Assembly: GCF_029784155.1 (NCBI RefSeq)
Contig: NC_073691.1
Location: 55,362,356-55,426,355 of the forward strand
DNA from: Uranotaenia lowii
Taxonomy: Eukaryota; Arthropoda; Insecta; Diptera; Culicidae
DNA length: 64,000 nucleotides
Reading direction: 5' to 3'
A program made the translations under genes and the position numbers. The notes below the pieces were generated by a model that was not told the origin of the DNA, did no database searches, and saw nothing but the letters and a program-made list of their open reading frames with translations. Positions within the stretch are counted from its first letter, which is position 1. Each line of letters opens with the position of its first letter. Positions 35,891-48,335 of this stretch are shown piece after piece.

Positions 35891-37754
35891 AGCTTTTGGA
35901 AAGCTTTTGAAAACGGCCATACATTTGTCCTTACTACAAAACGTCAAACATTTACCTGGTTCACTAATTCATTGTCTTAATGTTTTTTTTGCATTTTTTT
36001 TAGTCACGAAAATTTCACCGACCTAAATTTGCCAGGACTGTTGAATTTTCTACACTCTTCGTTTTTTAAAAACATCATTTTCCAGAATAAAAGGGCACTG
36101 AAAGAAGCAAAGGAGTGATTGAACTGAAAGCTTATTTTTCAATCAATCGATGATTTATGTATGTAAATCACTCAAAAATGCCGATGAGCATGTTATTGAC
36201 AAAACGTCTGACCAACGAAATTGCCCAAATACTTTCGACAACCAGCAGCCAATCAGTCACTCAAAAAGCACAGTGATGACAGGCCCGTCACCAGAGCCTT
36301 TGTCAATCTGTCCATGATCCTTACAGCTCTGCAGCTCCTTCCTCCGGGATCGATCAATGGAAAGATGAATGAATATTGTTGTTGTTGTCATTTTGGCGAA
36401 TGAGTGCATATGCACATTTTCGAAGGTTCCAAACTCGTGTGATGTGACATTCGGACGTGATTTCTTACATGGGACCGAATCGGCTGTCAGAAAGCAGATT
36501 TTCAGACCATCAACAATATCTAATTAACCTGTCGAAGCCAGAAAAACGACTCCAATTGAGCATTCTTCCTGTCTCGTTTCGGTCAGTTTGACAGCTGATT
36601 AAATGTAATTTCTGCGGCCGTGGCCCCATCTCGGACAACCTGGACAGCCCGTGACTAATGTAGGAACCAGTCTTCATGCATTGCATGGCAATTTTACGAC
36701 CGGGGAGCGCAGAAAATCGCATGAGTTCCCGAAGCTTCACGGTGATTTCTTGAATTCTTCTACAAATAAATGTCTTCGGGATCGAAGGCCAACGATTGTG
36801 CGCGATTTTTAAGTAATTTCTTTCCGTTAATGGGATTTCTTGGTTCGCGGAATCGTTTGGGATAATTTTCGGGGGGGTTCGAATCAATTTGGGGTAGCAG
36901 TGTTGCTAACTTAATCAAATTTACATTTGGAATTAGCCAAAGATAATATGAAATTTGTCATTTTAATTTTGACGGCATGATTATCTACTATACATTTCAG
37001 AAATTTGAGCTACGTAATGAAATGTAGAAGATTTTTTTTCGAAAAATTGTCAATTGTGTATCTTTTATACCAAAATTAACACGAGCAAATGGTTATGATT
37101 TTCGTATTTGCTTCAACTTCAGAGCTTTTCTGAGCATTTTAATTTAATTTTCAATTTGAAAATTTAAATAAGTGAAATGTTGAGTGAATCAACATAGCTT
37201 GGTGCTTCTAAAAAGTTACAAAGCTGTTGGGTCTTGAAGTGTTAAGTTGCCTTTATAGTAAGAAATTTAAAATGCATTGTTATCAGTTTTTCAGTATGCA
37301 CTTCAGAATCTTTCTTTTCAACATTGTAACCATCATTTGATGATTATGTTATTCGATTTATGATTAACAAATTAATAACAGACATGTATAACAAAGACAG
37401 AGCAAAAACATTTTTCCTCATTTTTTTTCGGTTGGCTCATATACTTGTTTGTTTAAAGTGATTGAATAGAAAATTGAAACTTTTCAATAAAAAGTTTTAA
37501 TTTTTTTTCTTGTGATAACTTTACAAATTGAAAAAAAAACATTAAATTTCTTGATATATTTTTTGTTTCAAATTCCAATTTTTACAGAATGTATTTCAAA
37601 AATTTATTCTATCATTCATTCTTTATTCTATTTTTCATTATACTAAAACTTTCTTGACGATTTCAACTAAGAAGATACATTAAAATTTTGGAATCAAAAA
37701 TTTATTTAAAAAAATGAAGGAATCAACAATAAGCTTAGATCGAGCAAGTACGCT
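35891..37754. other. Stretch without recognised genes
   Basis: 36200-36900 is more balanced in composition, with opposing short frames (36221-36403 plus, 36510-36887 minus) that resemble nothing known. The rest is AT-rich with A/T runs. Confidence 0.4.
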
Positions 37755-37824
37755 GCAGCCCATAGCGTAGAGGATAGCGTCTTCTAAGCCAACGGTCATA
37801 AGATCGAATCCTAGTCACGGCATA
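37755..37824 (+). ncRNA. tRNA-like segment, possible SINE head
   Basis: ATAGCGTAGAGGATAGCG resembles an A box and AAGATCGAATCCTAG a B box, about 40 bp apart, as in tRNA genes. The anticodon arm does not pair properly, so a working tRNA is unlikely. It abuts the Tc1-like end at 37829. Confidence 0.4.
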
Positions 37825-37828
37825 CATA

Positions 37829-38060
37829 CAGTGAGCGAAATAAGAATAGAACCACTATGTGTTTTGTTTGTTAAAATATGAATTATTGAAAATCACGAAC
37901 ATTTTTTTTCTACCGTTCGTTCTGAATTGTTTAACGGATAAATTAAGCATAAGTTTACTTTTTTTGGACGTAGCAATTGGCGTTGAGGGCCAAAAATGTG
38001 AAAAAAGGGTGCGAAATAAGAATAGTACCACTCGAGTTCTTCAACAAAAACAAGATTATT
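37829..38060. mobile_element. Solo end of a Tc1-like element (two direct repeats)
   Basis: CAGTGAGCGAAATAAGAATA follows a TA dinucleotide (37827-37828), and GCGAAATAAGAATAG with ACCACT recurs in the same orientation 176 bp further on (37835 and 38011). Two direct repeats within one terminal region are the IR/DR layout of some Tc1-like elements. No opposite end or transposase is found, so this is a remnant. Confidence 0.45.
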
Positions 38061-38885
38061 TCTAAAAATTGAAGGACTGAAAGGTAGGCGTTGACCGTTG
38101 ACGGGTGTGTTGTTTTTTTCCGCAAATTTTAGCTCCCGAAAAATAAATTCGATATTTGTGGTTTGTGGAAGAATTGATAGTTTTCGACTTGAGTCCAGTG
38201 CCTTTGAATTCTAAATCAAGAAAAAGTGAAATAACGTCGCGATAGTTCACAATTTGTGAGTTTGGGGCTTTTTTTTGTCGAACTATCTAGCCGCTGGTGC
38301 TAGCGCTACGCTTTCCGGGCTGACCCAGGAGAGCTGTACAGAAGATGGAAAACTGATGCAGATTTTACTTCAAGATAAGTAGTTTGATTCTAATTCTCAT
38401 TTTGTACAAATTAAAGATTTAAATGGGAGTTTATGAAGAAAAACTTTGAGAACTGAAATTTCCTGAGTAAGGGAAGAGGGCATGGCAAATGAATCATCTT
38501 TAAAACTTGAATGCAAGTATCTTTTAAGGAAAGCCTTTTGTGCAACTCAACCAATTTTTTAGCTAGCTATTGTAATGCATGTAGGCGTTTGCAAAGGTCT
38601 GTTTTAATTTTCGAATAGCTTATGAAAGCGGTTGGCGATTCAATGTACAGGTTTTAAAGAGTAAGCAGGTTGTGAGTCAAACTGAAACTTGTTATTTCAT
38701 CCGTTTATTCGAAGATTCGGTATCAAAATTAATTTCGTTTCACATAATGAAAGAATATGATAGCATATTTTGCGGTTTGAATCACATTTATCTATCAGGA
38801 AAACTGGTTGTCTTTTCGATGGTTTTTGTCGTGATTTTGTGTTGGTACATACACAATTTAATGGAAACTAAAAAGTGATTATACT
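38061..38885. other. AT-rich non-coding stretch
   Basis: No recognisable gene, repeat or transposon end. The short frames at 38062 (minus) and 38672 (plus) carry no known motif. Confidence 0.4.
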
Positions 38886-39040
38886 TAATGGGTGATACGG
38901 TCAAAATTTGGTCAATATCAACTTGACGTATTTATATTCAATTTTGCATTTAAAAAACCTGAACACCCCTCATTTTGAAGGTGTGTGTGTAGAATGTTGC
39001 TCCTATTTTGATTTTGGAATTCATTCTTCAGTTGTCAAAA

Positions 39041-40445
39041 TGCCGTCCAAGGAAGAAGAGCAGCGTATCAAAATTTTGCACGCGCATCGCGAAAATCCGA
39101 GCTACTCGCACGCAAAGCTGGCAAAATCGCTAAAAGTTGCCAAATCAAATCAATTCAAGCGAAACCCTAACCTCTCTCTCCGAGATGCCGCAAATAAGCT
39201 GGGTGTATCGTCTACAACCGTGCATCGAGCCGGACTATCGACTTACAAGAAGGAAGTGTAAGCTTGCCAGATTGCCCGGATTTATCCGGGTTTGCCCGGA
39301 TATTTGATGCGAAATTTCGAGAAAGTCCGGTCCGGCCCGGTTGCTCGGATATCGCTAAAAAAGTCCGGATATTGCCCGGATTTTTTCACAATTTTCACAA
39401 AGAAACCAAAAAAAATCAAAGTTTTTGAGTAAGTTTCAGCAAAATCGATTAACGGTATGAAAATTTTCAACGGTTGTTTCAAATAATTTCGCCGATTTAC
39501 TTTTATAAACCTTTAAATATTTAAGTGTTCCAAAAACTTTTTGGAAGTCTGCAATTACATTAATAAAATATTAATTTCATTTTTTTGCAATTTTTTATTT
39601 GCTTTTATATATAATAACACCTTAATTTTGCCCGGTTTTTGCCCGGTTTTCGGATTTGAAAAACCGAAATCCATGCCCGGATTTTGCCAGGTTTTTTTGA
39701 TAAAATGCCCGGAATTGCTAGGCCCGGATGGGAGTGAAAAAAATTCTGGCAACCTTAAGGAAGTGACTCCAAATCTCCAAATCCAAATCCAAAGGAAGTG
39801 ATAAACAAAATACGACGCCAAAGCGCGATCCCGGATGCTGTACACGACGATGCTGACGGAGTTTGACTGCGTGGTAATGGACGACGAAACCTACGTCAAA
39901 GCCGACTACAAGCAGTTTCCGGGACAGGAGTTTTATACGGCAAAAGGAAGGGGAAAGGTAGCAAATATTTTCAAGCACATGAAACTGTCAAAGTTCGCGT
40001 AGAAATATCTGGTTTGGCAAGCCATCTGTGGCTTGAAAATCAGCATTTTCTTAGCTTCCGGGACTGTCAACCAAGAAATTTACGCGAAAGAGTGTTTGAA
40101 TAAACGTCTGCTGCCTTTCCTGGAGAAACACGGTTGTTCCGTACTGTTTTGGCCGGATTTGGCATCTTGCCATTACGGTAAAAAGACCATGGAGTCGTAC
40201 GCCGCCAACAACGTGCAGGTGGTTCCCAAGGACAAGAACCCTCCCAACACGCCAGAGCTCCGCCCAATTGAGAAATACTGGGCTATTGTCGAGCGGAACC
40301 TAAAGAAGACCAAAAAACTGCTAAGGACGAGCAGCAGTTCAAGGCAAACTGGCTTTCTGCGGCGAAGAAGGTGGACAAGTTGGCTGTACAAAGGCCTGAC
40401 AATTCGGATTTGGAAAAGCGGAAGCCTAACTGAATATTTTTCCTG
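39041..40445 (+). pseudogene. Mariner-type (ITm DD37E) transposase, copy 3, inactivated
   Basis: It starts MPSKEEEQRIKILHAHRENP at 39041. The first helix-turn-helix is cut after SLKVAKS and the frame resumes at QFKRNPNLSLRDAANKLGVS, so the linker with its GRPR-like motif is deleted. After STYKKEV it is split by a hAT-like element (39259-39757). The catalytic region follows: MDDETYVKADYKQFPG near 39879 (first Asp), a stop near 40003, YLVWQAICG, then FWPDLASCHY (second Asp) and NTPELRPIEKYW (Glu), with 37 residues between the last two acidic residues. It is the best preserved of the four copies but cannot make a working enzyme. Confidence 0.92.
39259..39757. mobile_element. hAT-like non-autonomous element, CCCGGA-word type
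   Basis: The exact 8-bp duplication AGGAAGTG lies at 39251-39258 and 39758-39765. Ends are TAAGCTTGCCAGA and, in reverse complement, TAAGGTTGCCAGA. TGCCCGGAT, TCCGGG and TCCGGAT words crowd the first 125 bp and the last 120 bp, with an AT-rich centre. It is inserted in the transposase gene of the mariner element, so it is the younger of the two. Confidence 0.9.
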
Positions 40446-40558
40446 AATTTTATACTAATTAAACTTGAAAAAGAAATTAAATTTGATTTTTTAAATAAAC
40501 GATTTCACCGATTTATACACGTTTTCCCTTGACCAAATTTTGACCGTATCACCCTTTA

Positions 40559-43500
40559 CATACCTTTTTTTTCCTCAATTTCAAAATTTAGATCAGTATT
40601 TGTAAACTTGTTAAGCAAAAATACTCATCTTACATAATATTTCTATATTGACGCTTAAACTTATGAAAATTTAAAAAAGGTTATCAGCTCCAGAGCGTTT
40701 TCAAGTTAATCTGTTTTGAGTTGATTTTCGATTAAATAAACCTTTTAGTGGTTTTGCAGCAGTCTGTTAGAAAATATGAATACAGGCTTTTTATGAGCTA
40801 TTATTAATTTTCAAGTTATTGCGGGAGAAGTTGAAAAAAAACTATTTCAAATAAATATCCCATTTGTTTTCTCGACGCTTTTTGAGTCACCAAGCATCAG
40901 TGTAAAATTTAAGATGATTTGGTTGATTCCTGAGTTAGCGGAACGCGTTTCAATTTTGTATGGAAAGGAGAAATTTTTGCACACTAAATCATCCAGGAAA
41001 TTCAAATAAGCTTGTTATGAAGTTGGTCTTTGGTTTTTGGTTTTAGACTGGAATTGGACTGCAAAAATCAAGGAATATTTTTCATCTGAAGTTATATATT
41101 TTTTAATTTTCCGGACATCTCTGGCGATTTTTGAATGAAAAATTTTGTTTTCTCATACAAATATCCATACAACTTTTAAACTTGTTGCGCTAATTCAGGA
41201 CTGGATGGATCGCTTCCAAAAATTTTATTGCTATTTCTAGCAGCCAAAACAACCAAAAAAAAATTATGAGAGGTGTAAAATTCAAGAATTTGAAATTTCT
41301 ATGCAAATCTTGCAGCGGTCTATTGCTCACTCCTGCGTTAGAGCATTCACTATAATTATTTTTATCATTTACTCTTTGAATTTTTGAAGTATTAACCTAA
41401 AGTCACCTGCTCTATGCAAGACGTAACAAAAAAAAACTAAATATCCAAGCACCCAGGACCCACTAAGACTTTCCCAAAAATATAAATTAAGCGATTTCGG
41501 TTATCCCCTTACGCCTTTAAGAGAGATTGGCAATAACGCGAGCAAAATTATCCCGTTCTGTTGATATCACTTTCATCAATCATGACCGTGGGCGAAAAGT
41601 TATAAGATGCTCTCCTGCGTCCTCCGTCATGTTTCTTGAAAGCAAAATTTCTTCGGAAAGATTGAAAAAAAAACCCCAAAGGAATTAAGGACATCCTATC
41701 GAACAATGTACCTCAACCTCACCACAAATCCGTGAACGTGTCACACCCAATGCCCGGGAAAGGTAAAGTTACCCCCCCTGACTTATTTTGTACTGCCGGA
41801 TTGCCGCAATCTACCGGGCGGGAAGCTTACACTACATCAAACCCATCTTATCGAGGTAATCCGACCGAGAATCCCCTTCCCTGAGCATGGATGCAAGAAA
41901 AAAACTTACAAATCCCTATCACGACAACGACGGTATAAGTTCGATTGATACAAAGTGGGACGACGACATTCGGTCCAGAAATGCCGCCAGTCGCTGCTCG
42001 GATCCATTTGAAAGTCCTTTCATTACCATGGTCATGATGGGTTTTTTTCCTTCTTTTTTCCCCCGTTTGTCCATTGACCGAGAACTAATTCTCGGTCCTC
42101 CCCGGGTGTCACCTTCTCCAGGTTTGACAATCATTTATCATAATTGATGGTGGGCTAAGTAATGATCGCATAATAAATGATGCTACAGGAACACTCACTC
42201 GTGAGTCCCGGATCGGCGCCCCAAGGGTCAACTCAAATGTCCCGCAAAACAAGTGGAAAGTTTAAAAAAAGATGAACCCATCGAAGAGTAGATGTTTCGC
42301 ACGATCAAAATCATCTTTTTTGGATTGTTTTAACTAAGCCGCCGTCGTGAGAAAAAACTGAAAATATTATTTGATTTAATAAGTCATTTTGGCATTTTTA
42401 AGACTAGAACTATTGAAAGCACCTTAATAATGTCACCTAACCTCAAAGAGAGAAAACTTTAGAAATGTTAACAAAAACACTTTATGTTGTCGGTGAGCTG
42501 TGAGCGTTCACTTTCTTTTTTCTTTTCTTCCTGACACTTGTGCTCCAACTTGGATTAGGTACTAAAACTTTTCCAACTCTGACGATTAACGGTCGGATTC
42601 TACCATCTTGTCTAGCCAAAACGTCCGGACTTCGCGCGCTAAGAATGCCACGTCTGCTGGCGGGCGTGGACAAGCGGCGCGGTTGATTTGGACAATCGGG
42701 TGCGACGACAAATCGGATATATTTGTACCGGCGAGCGATGGATTCCGGGACAACCAGGACGCGTTCGGTAAGCGCCAGACATAAATCAGCATCTTTCAAG
42801 GTTTTGGGAACAATCGTTTGAAGGTTTAATAATGATTAGAAAATGGAATAAGAGTGTGGTTTTGGACGCCTCCATCATGTTTGTAAAATGTCCCTGTTCC
42901 GACGCAGTCACACGAGCAGCGATAAACGATACGACAAATTACAAAAATATGAAGATGATTACGAATGTCAAGTGAACTAGTTTTAAGGGAACAAATACTA
43001 TGTAAATATTTAACACAAACATGAACTTCACCCTACACTTTTTCACTCAACACAAAACATAAACATATTAAATGAATTACCAACACTGCACACTCACAAC
43101 ATAGAATAAGAGTGAGAATATTTGACAGAAAAGTGATACGTGAATTGAAACCTTAGATGTGTAAGTGACATGTAAATATTTATTTGCTTCAATAAATTCA
43201 CTTTTGCAAATCTACTCGCGCGCATCAGACGCTTTTTGCCACCGAAAGTTCGTCAGTTCTCGGCCTTTTGTTTCTGATCCGCCATCGCTGGTCAAATTCG
43301 ATGACCTAGTTGTTGCTGCTTACCCGGATTTCGTTCACCGTTTGGGACCCTAATCGTTGGGACATCGTACAACGGAACCTACGTCCGTACAGTCCCTATC
43401 CCGAAAAACAGCTTTTATAGATTGCATTTATGATTTTAATCATTTAAACTTGAATTTTGCACTCTTATCAATATCTATAAGGAATATTGAAGAGCTCCAA

Positions 43501-44600
43501 AATAATTTGATCATGTTTTTCTTATAGATTAACTGATTTCGTTACAAAATTCTAACATTTATTTTTTCCGTTAAATTATAAAAGAAATCGTGTTTTATTA
43601 CAGCAAATTTTTTTAGAAGAAAAGTTATAATCCAAGCTAAGTATTTTCATCCCGTGAATTTCAAATGGAGTAAATGAAAACCGTCAAAGCGAGACCATTC
43701 ATCAATGGAAATTTCTTAGACCAGACAGAACTGGGATCGGAATGAAAACGCCGTTATTCAAATTCAGTAAAACTTTTACATTCATAAGTACCGGCAGGAC
43801 CAACAGATAAGTATCGTTCTCTTAACCTGAAAAGTGTAGCTTTTGCTGAAATGGTCCTAAAGTATGAAATGAAATCATTTAATTATAAAATCTATAAATA
43901 CACGCGACATCAATCAAATCTTATGCAATTATCATAACCTACATAACAAATAAAAAGTGACAAAAATAGGGGACTTAAATAATTCATCCTATAACAACAC
44001 TTTAATATTTTAGAAATATCTCCTTATAAATATTCTTCGAAGTTTGATAGAAGCATCTTTGCTCTGAATGGTCCTTTTTGAAAATACATTAGCTTATCAG
44101 GAATAAGAACAATTAAGGCGTATGTTTGAATAACATGCTGCGACTAAGACTCCCTCATTCTGACACCTTAAGTTTAAAGAAAATTTAAACACATTTCTCA
44201 CTTAACTACAAACTCCTTATCACTGCTTCAAAAATAGAAAGAGGAGTTTCCTTAGGAAAAATCTAGGAGCAAGGGATGTGGAGGAAAACTCGATCGCACC
44301 ATTCACCAAAATGGATCCTGATCTATAACCTTTCTCCACTAACACAAACCTCTACTTGGATATTTAAATATAGATTCGCAGACGTTTCAATAGTTGCTGA
44401 TATTGACTTACCTTTGTTCCTGTTTTTTTTTTTTCAAAATAGGACTTTGAAACATTTGTTTTGCTGTTTCAGATCTTCCTTAATATGATAATTTTTTTTA
44501 TTGGGATTTTTATCGTGTTTGATGATTTATCCCTAGAATTACTTTGACTTGTCGCGGTGGTCAAATGAAGTTCCTAACAAACTGGTCATATACTTCTTTA
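40559..44600. other. Long stretch without recognised genes
   Basis: 40945-41030 matches the short dispersed repeat at 25082. 42480-42800 is GC-richer with a 105-residue frame on the minus strand, and 43165-43353 has a 62-residue frame on the plus strand; neither shows a recognisable domain. The remainder is AT-rich and non-coding. Parts could be single-copy host DNA. Confidence 0.35.
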
Positions 44601-44716
44601 TTCTAATACAGGCATGTCAAACTCGTTTAGGTGTGCGGGCCGCATTAAAAAATTTCTAGACGTAGAGGGCCGCAGCCAAAATCAGTTAGAAAACATAACA
44701 TATTAGTTTCGCGGAG

Positions 44717-44848
<132 letters not shown>

Positions 44849-45139
44849 CTTGATGCTTGACATCTTTTCTGAGATACTTGTTTATTAATATCAGGTTGAA
44901 GTTAATTTGTCACTGACACTTTCATTATTGATGATAAATTTGTATCAGATAATCTCGAACGATACGAAGTTTTCATGGCTTTCATTATGGAAAACACTCC
45001 TCACATAGATAGGTACTTGCAAACATAGCAAGAATTCTGGCAACAAATTTCCGTAACTCAACGTAGCGTTCAGGCAAATAGCTGTAAAAATTCGGTACAA
45101 ATTCGGTATTTTGCTTTTAAAAAAGAATTGCACTGCAGC

Positions 45140-45620
45140 TCTATCAACTCTAGTTGCAAATTATCAGCAGCATTTTCAGAAGCAAACGAAAATGGAGATA
45201 CAAACAACGTAAATTCTTGCTCGTATGAATTTTAGTCAAGAAAACGACTTTTGAATGCATCTAGTAACGATTCTAGGTGAAGTACGTATTTACCAAATGA
45301 TGCAGCCTCATTTGATCTTTTCAGTTCTTGACACGTAGAGAAGTGCACAAGGTTTTCTTTGGAAATTTGGTTGATCAATAACAGTAACTTCACTTGAAAG
45401 TTTTTTACATCATCACAAGCACTTATGATTTTTTTTGTTTTCCTTGAAGTTTTAAGTTCAAATCTTACAGGTGACCAGTGAGATCAACGGCAAATGTCAA
45501 ATCCTGAACCCAGTCGTCTGCTTGAAAATGTTCAACAGGTTCACCTTTCATTTCCAAAAATAATTTTATTTCCTCTCGTAGCAAAACAAAATCTTTTAAA
45601 TATTTTGTGACAGAAAAGCC
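45140..45620 (-). pseudogene. hAT-type transposase remnant (GTF2IRD2/ZBED-like)
   Basis: On the minus strand one reads EEIKLFLEMKGEPVEHF, then WVQDLTFAVDLTGHL, a stop, DLNLKLQGKQK, and in another frame KNFQVKLLLLINQIS and ENLVHFSTCQELKR. The DLTGHL-x-DLNLKLQG block is characteristic of hAT transposases of the group that gave rise to vertebrate GTF2IRD2-like proteins. Frames are broken repeatedly, the BED finger and the C-terminal dimerisation domain are not visible, and no catalytic triad can be assigned. Confidence 0.75.
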
Positions 45621-46600
45621 AGCGTACTTTTAGCACATTTTGAAACTTTAATTGCTTTGCGCATAATGCCTCTTGGTGAATAAAACATTGAAAATAAGCA
45701 AATTTGAAATTGCTATCGGTGTCCCTTATTTTCGCAAACAGATTTGCACCATTAGTTGTATTAAAATCTTTATTCAGTACTTTTTTCAGATTTTTATAAT
45801 TTTATCTTTATATTTCTTTGAACGGACAAATACTACAACTTTCCAAAAAGTATATTGAAAATCGCACAACAAAGAAACTTTGAAGCGTGCTATCTCGAAA
45901 GTAGCTTTTGTGCACTTATACCCCTTTGGCTCTGAGGGCCTCATATTGTGATAGCCATTGTTTACAAAAAACTGAACTTTATTTATCGACGTCAAGTTTC
46001 AAATTTAAAATCGACCTCTGAATCCGAAAAGAAGTCAAAAAAATATGTGCGAAGAGCAGTTTATTGGTCAGATTATAGAAAAAGATAATTTTATGAACAG
46101 TAGCTGAAGATATTTTTTAAAAACACAATTATTTTTTTCATTTTACAATTTTAATCACAAATTTAATCTCGGAAAATTTTTGATTATTTAGGATGTTCTT
46201 TTATACAATGACTAAAGTTTATATTCACGCTTATGTACATCTTCAATTTAAAAAATATCACAATATGTCTGTTGTTCCTTCGGTAGAACAAAAATAATAG
46301 ATCCAAAATACTTGGAAGATATTTATGTTGTTTACGATATGAATGTTTACACACAATCCTTCACGGAAGCGGGAATCACCTCAAACTGTGAGAGAGAGAG
46401 AAATAAATTTCAGCATCGAAAAACCTTTGCATTAAGTTGAAAACCTTACATTCAACTTAAGTTTTTTGCAGTAATATTTTACATAAAATCAGTGGTGTTT
46501 TTTTTTGTGACAATTTAACGGGGCTTCGCGGGCCGCATTGACCATGATCGCGGGCCGCATGCGGCCCGCGAACCCCCAGTTTGACATGCCTGTTCTAATA

Positions 46601-47260
46601 TGTATACTTCTCAGCATCAGCATTAGTCAGGGGATGGTAAATTATGGCCAATTATGCGGGAAGATGGGGATGAATAAACCAATCGGTTTAAAATCCCAAA
46701 AAAAAAAAATTATGCGAGAAGATGAGTAAATTTTTGTTAAAATGAGAGAAACCAGTGCTCAGAGAGAACGAGAGAAAATGTGCGAATTTTTAAACATTGT
46801 TGCCAATTATGGAGCAGTTGAGGAGTTTTGATCATAACCACCGATGCCACATTTTAATCGGTATTATCAGTGTATCTTATTCTCACCCATAAAAGTCTCA
46901 ATATAACAGAAAGAGATACACTGATGATACCGATCAAAATGTGGCATCGGTGATCATAACCATTCCAAATGCAAAGAATTCTCTCTTAATTGCAATTCCC
47001 CGGGCTGCATAAATTGTATGATCATTTGCGTATCTTCTCCAAGGGACTGGGTTGGAGAGAGAAGAAACGCCAATGATCACGCAAGTTATGAAGCCAATGA
47101 TTGAGATTATGTTAAATTTTGGCTTATTGTGCGGGAAAGTGAGTAAATTTTTGTTGAAGTAAAAAAAACCAGTGCTCAGAGATATAGAAATTTGGTGAAT
47201 TGTTTGCAAATTGTAGTATTTAACTTTGGAATTTTGCAAATAATCCATAGATCTTCGAAA
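46601..47260. repeat. Diverged direct duplication around a small hairpin element
   Basis: 46708-46767 (TTATGCGAGAAGATGAGTAA, TTTTTGTT, ACCAGTGCTCAGAGA) recurs in the same orientation at 47125-47182 with changes. A 114-bp element (46839-46952) lies between the copies. No gene is seen. Confidence 0.6.
46839..46952. mobile_element. 114-bp hairpin element with 8-bp target duplication
   Basis: The duplication ATCATAAC lies at 46831-46838 and 46953-46960. Arms CACCGATGCCACATTTTAAT plus CGGTATTATCAGTGTATCT are mirrored almost perfectly at the other end, leaving a loop of roughly 35 nt. The 8-bp duplication suggests a hAT-type MITE. Confidence 0.85.
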
Positions 47261-47505
47261 TAAGCTGTTACCTCATCCGCCATATTGTTTGACAGATTTC
47301 CAGAATCATGACGTTGTTTTTATGAAAAATCGATGTGTGAGGAATTTTATCGTGGCGTTTGAGGAAATTGCTTGGGTTCGACGACAGGTATAGCGAGGGA
47401 TTGGTTATTTGCTTACCGCTATTCTGTACCCCTCGGATCGTCTGTCGGAACAGTTGGACCACCAGAAGAATGCCAGCGGTATTTGCCGCCGACGAGGCCC
47501 AACAC
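47261..47505. other. Flank of the minisatellite
   Basis: Mixed composition with part of several overlapping open frames on both strands; nothing recognised. Confidence 0.3.
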
Positions 47506-47509
47506 CGCC

Positions 47510-48190
47510 GAGGACCACGGATAGTGCCAAGGATTCGAGCTCTACTCGGAGACACGTGGTGCGGGAACCTGGTAGAATGCCGGCTCGGATCAACAGATTC
47601 AATTCCAGCGGATGCCAGCAAGGACCACCGGATAGATTGCCAGCAAGGTTTGCCGCCAACGACGATAGCTTACCCCGACACTGCCTCCGGATCACGGATT
47701 GTGCCAAGGATTCGAGCTCTACTGGGAGACACGTGGTTCAGGAATCTTGTGATTGTCTAACGAATGTCGACTTGGACCACCGGAAATATTGCCAACGGGA
47801 TTTGTCACCGAAGAGGGTTATTTAATTTGAACACCGCCTACGGACCACGGATTGTGCCAAGGGTTCGTGTTGTACAGGGAGACACGTGGTGCAGGAATCT
47901 CGGATTTTGTCAGCGATTACTTTTGATGACCTCTGGATTGATTTCCAACGTGATTTGCCGACCACCAGGAATGTATTGCCCGGCCCGACATCGCCGAAGA
48001 ATCACGGATCGTGCCAATGATTCGTGTCTCTACTGGCACTGGGAGACACGTGGTGCAGGAGATGGGTAGGTTGCCGGTCAATTTCAATGGAAACCACCGG
48101 ACGATTTCCGTCTTCTCTCGTACACCACCAGAGGACCACGGATTGTGCCTCGGTTTCGTGTCCCTACAAGGGGACCCGGGATGGGGGAGC
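47510..48190 (+). repeat. Minisatellite, five units of 130-176 bp
   Basis: A core CACGGATTGTGCCAAGGATT, TCG, ..., GGGAGACACGTGGTGCAGG recurs near 47517, 47693, 47848, 48004 and 48136 (the last is degraded). The spacers share CCACCGGATAG, TTGCCAACG and similar words. It is GC-richer than its surroundings and open in several frames on both strands, as expected of stop-poor repeats. No protein family is recognised. Confidence 0.8.
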
Positions 48191-48335
48191 TTGGGAAGTT
48201 GCCAACGGATCTGTGCTGGAACCACCGGATAGAATCGGATAACTTTTTGGATTTGGTTTTATTTTTCCGTTTAAAAATTGTCGACCGTGCTTAGAGGCCG
48301 CTCACTCCCTACTGGCTTGTTGTTTCGCATCGCAC

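Larger units (their letters stand above)
38888..40556 (+). mobile_element. Mariner-type element (DD37E copy 3), both ends present
   Basis: The left end ATGGGTGATACGGTCAAAAT and the right end, in reverse complement, AAGGGTGATACGGTCAAAAT are inverted over about 28 bp, with TA on both sides (38886-38887 and 40557-40558). The element contains a broken transposase and a later hAT-like insertion (39259-39757). Without that insertion it would be about 1.16 kb. Confidence 0.92.

Noticed and set aside
34716..35980. Apparent long repetitive proteins (LLFIVYC repeats) on the plus strand
   Set aside because: They are translations of the stop-free TTTATTG heptamer array in all three phases.
41887..42134. 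Opposing frames near 42 kb as a small gene
   Set aside because: Short, overlapping on both strands and without any known motif.
42482..42799. 105-residue minus-strand frame in a GC-richer patch
   Set aside because: No domain recognised, and a second minus-strand phase is open over most of the same stretch, which suggests a stop-poor patch rather than selection on a protein.
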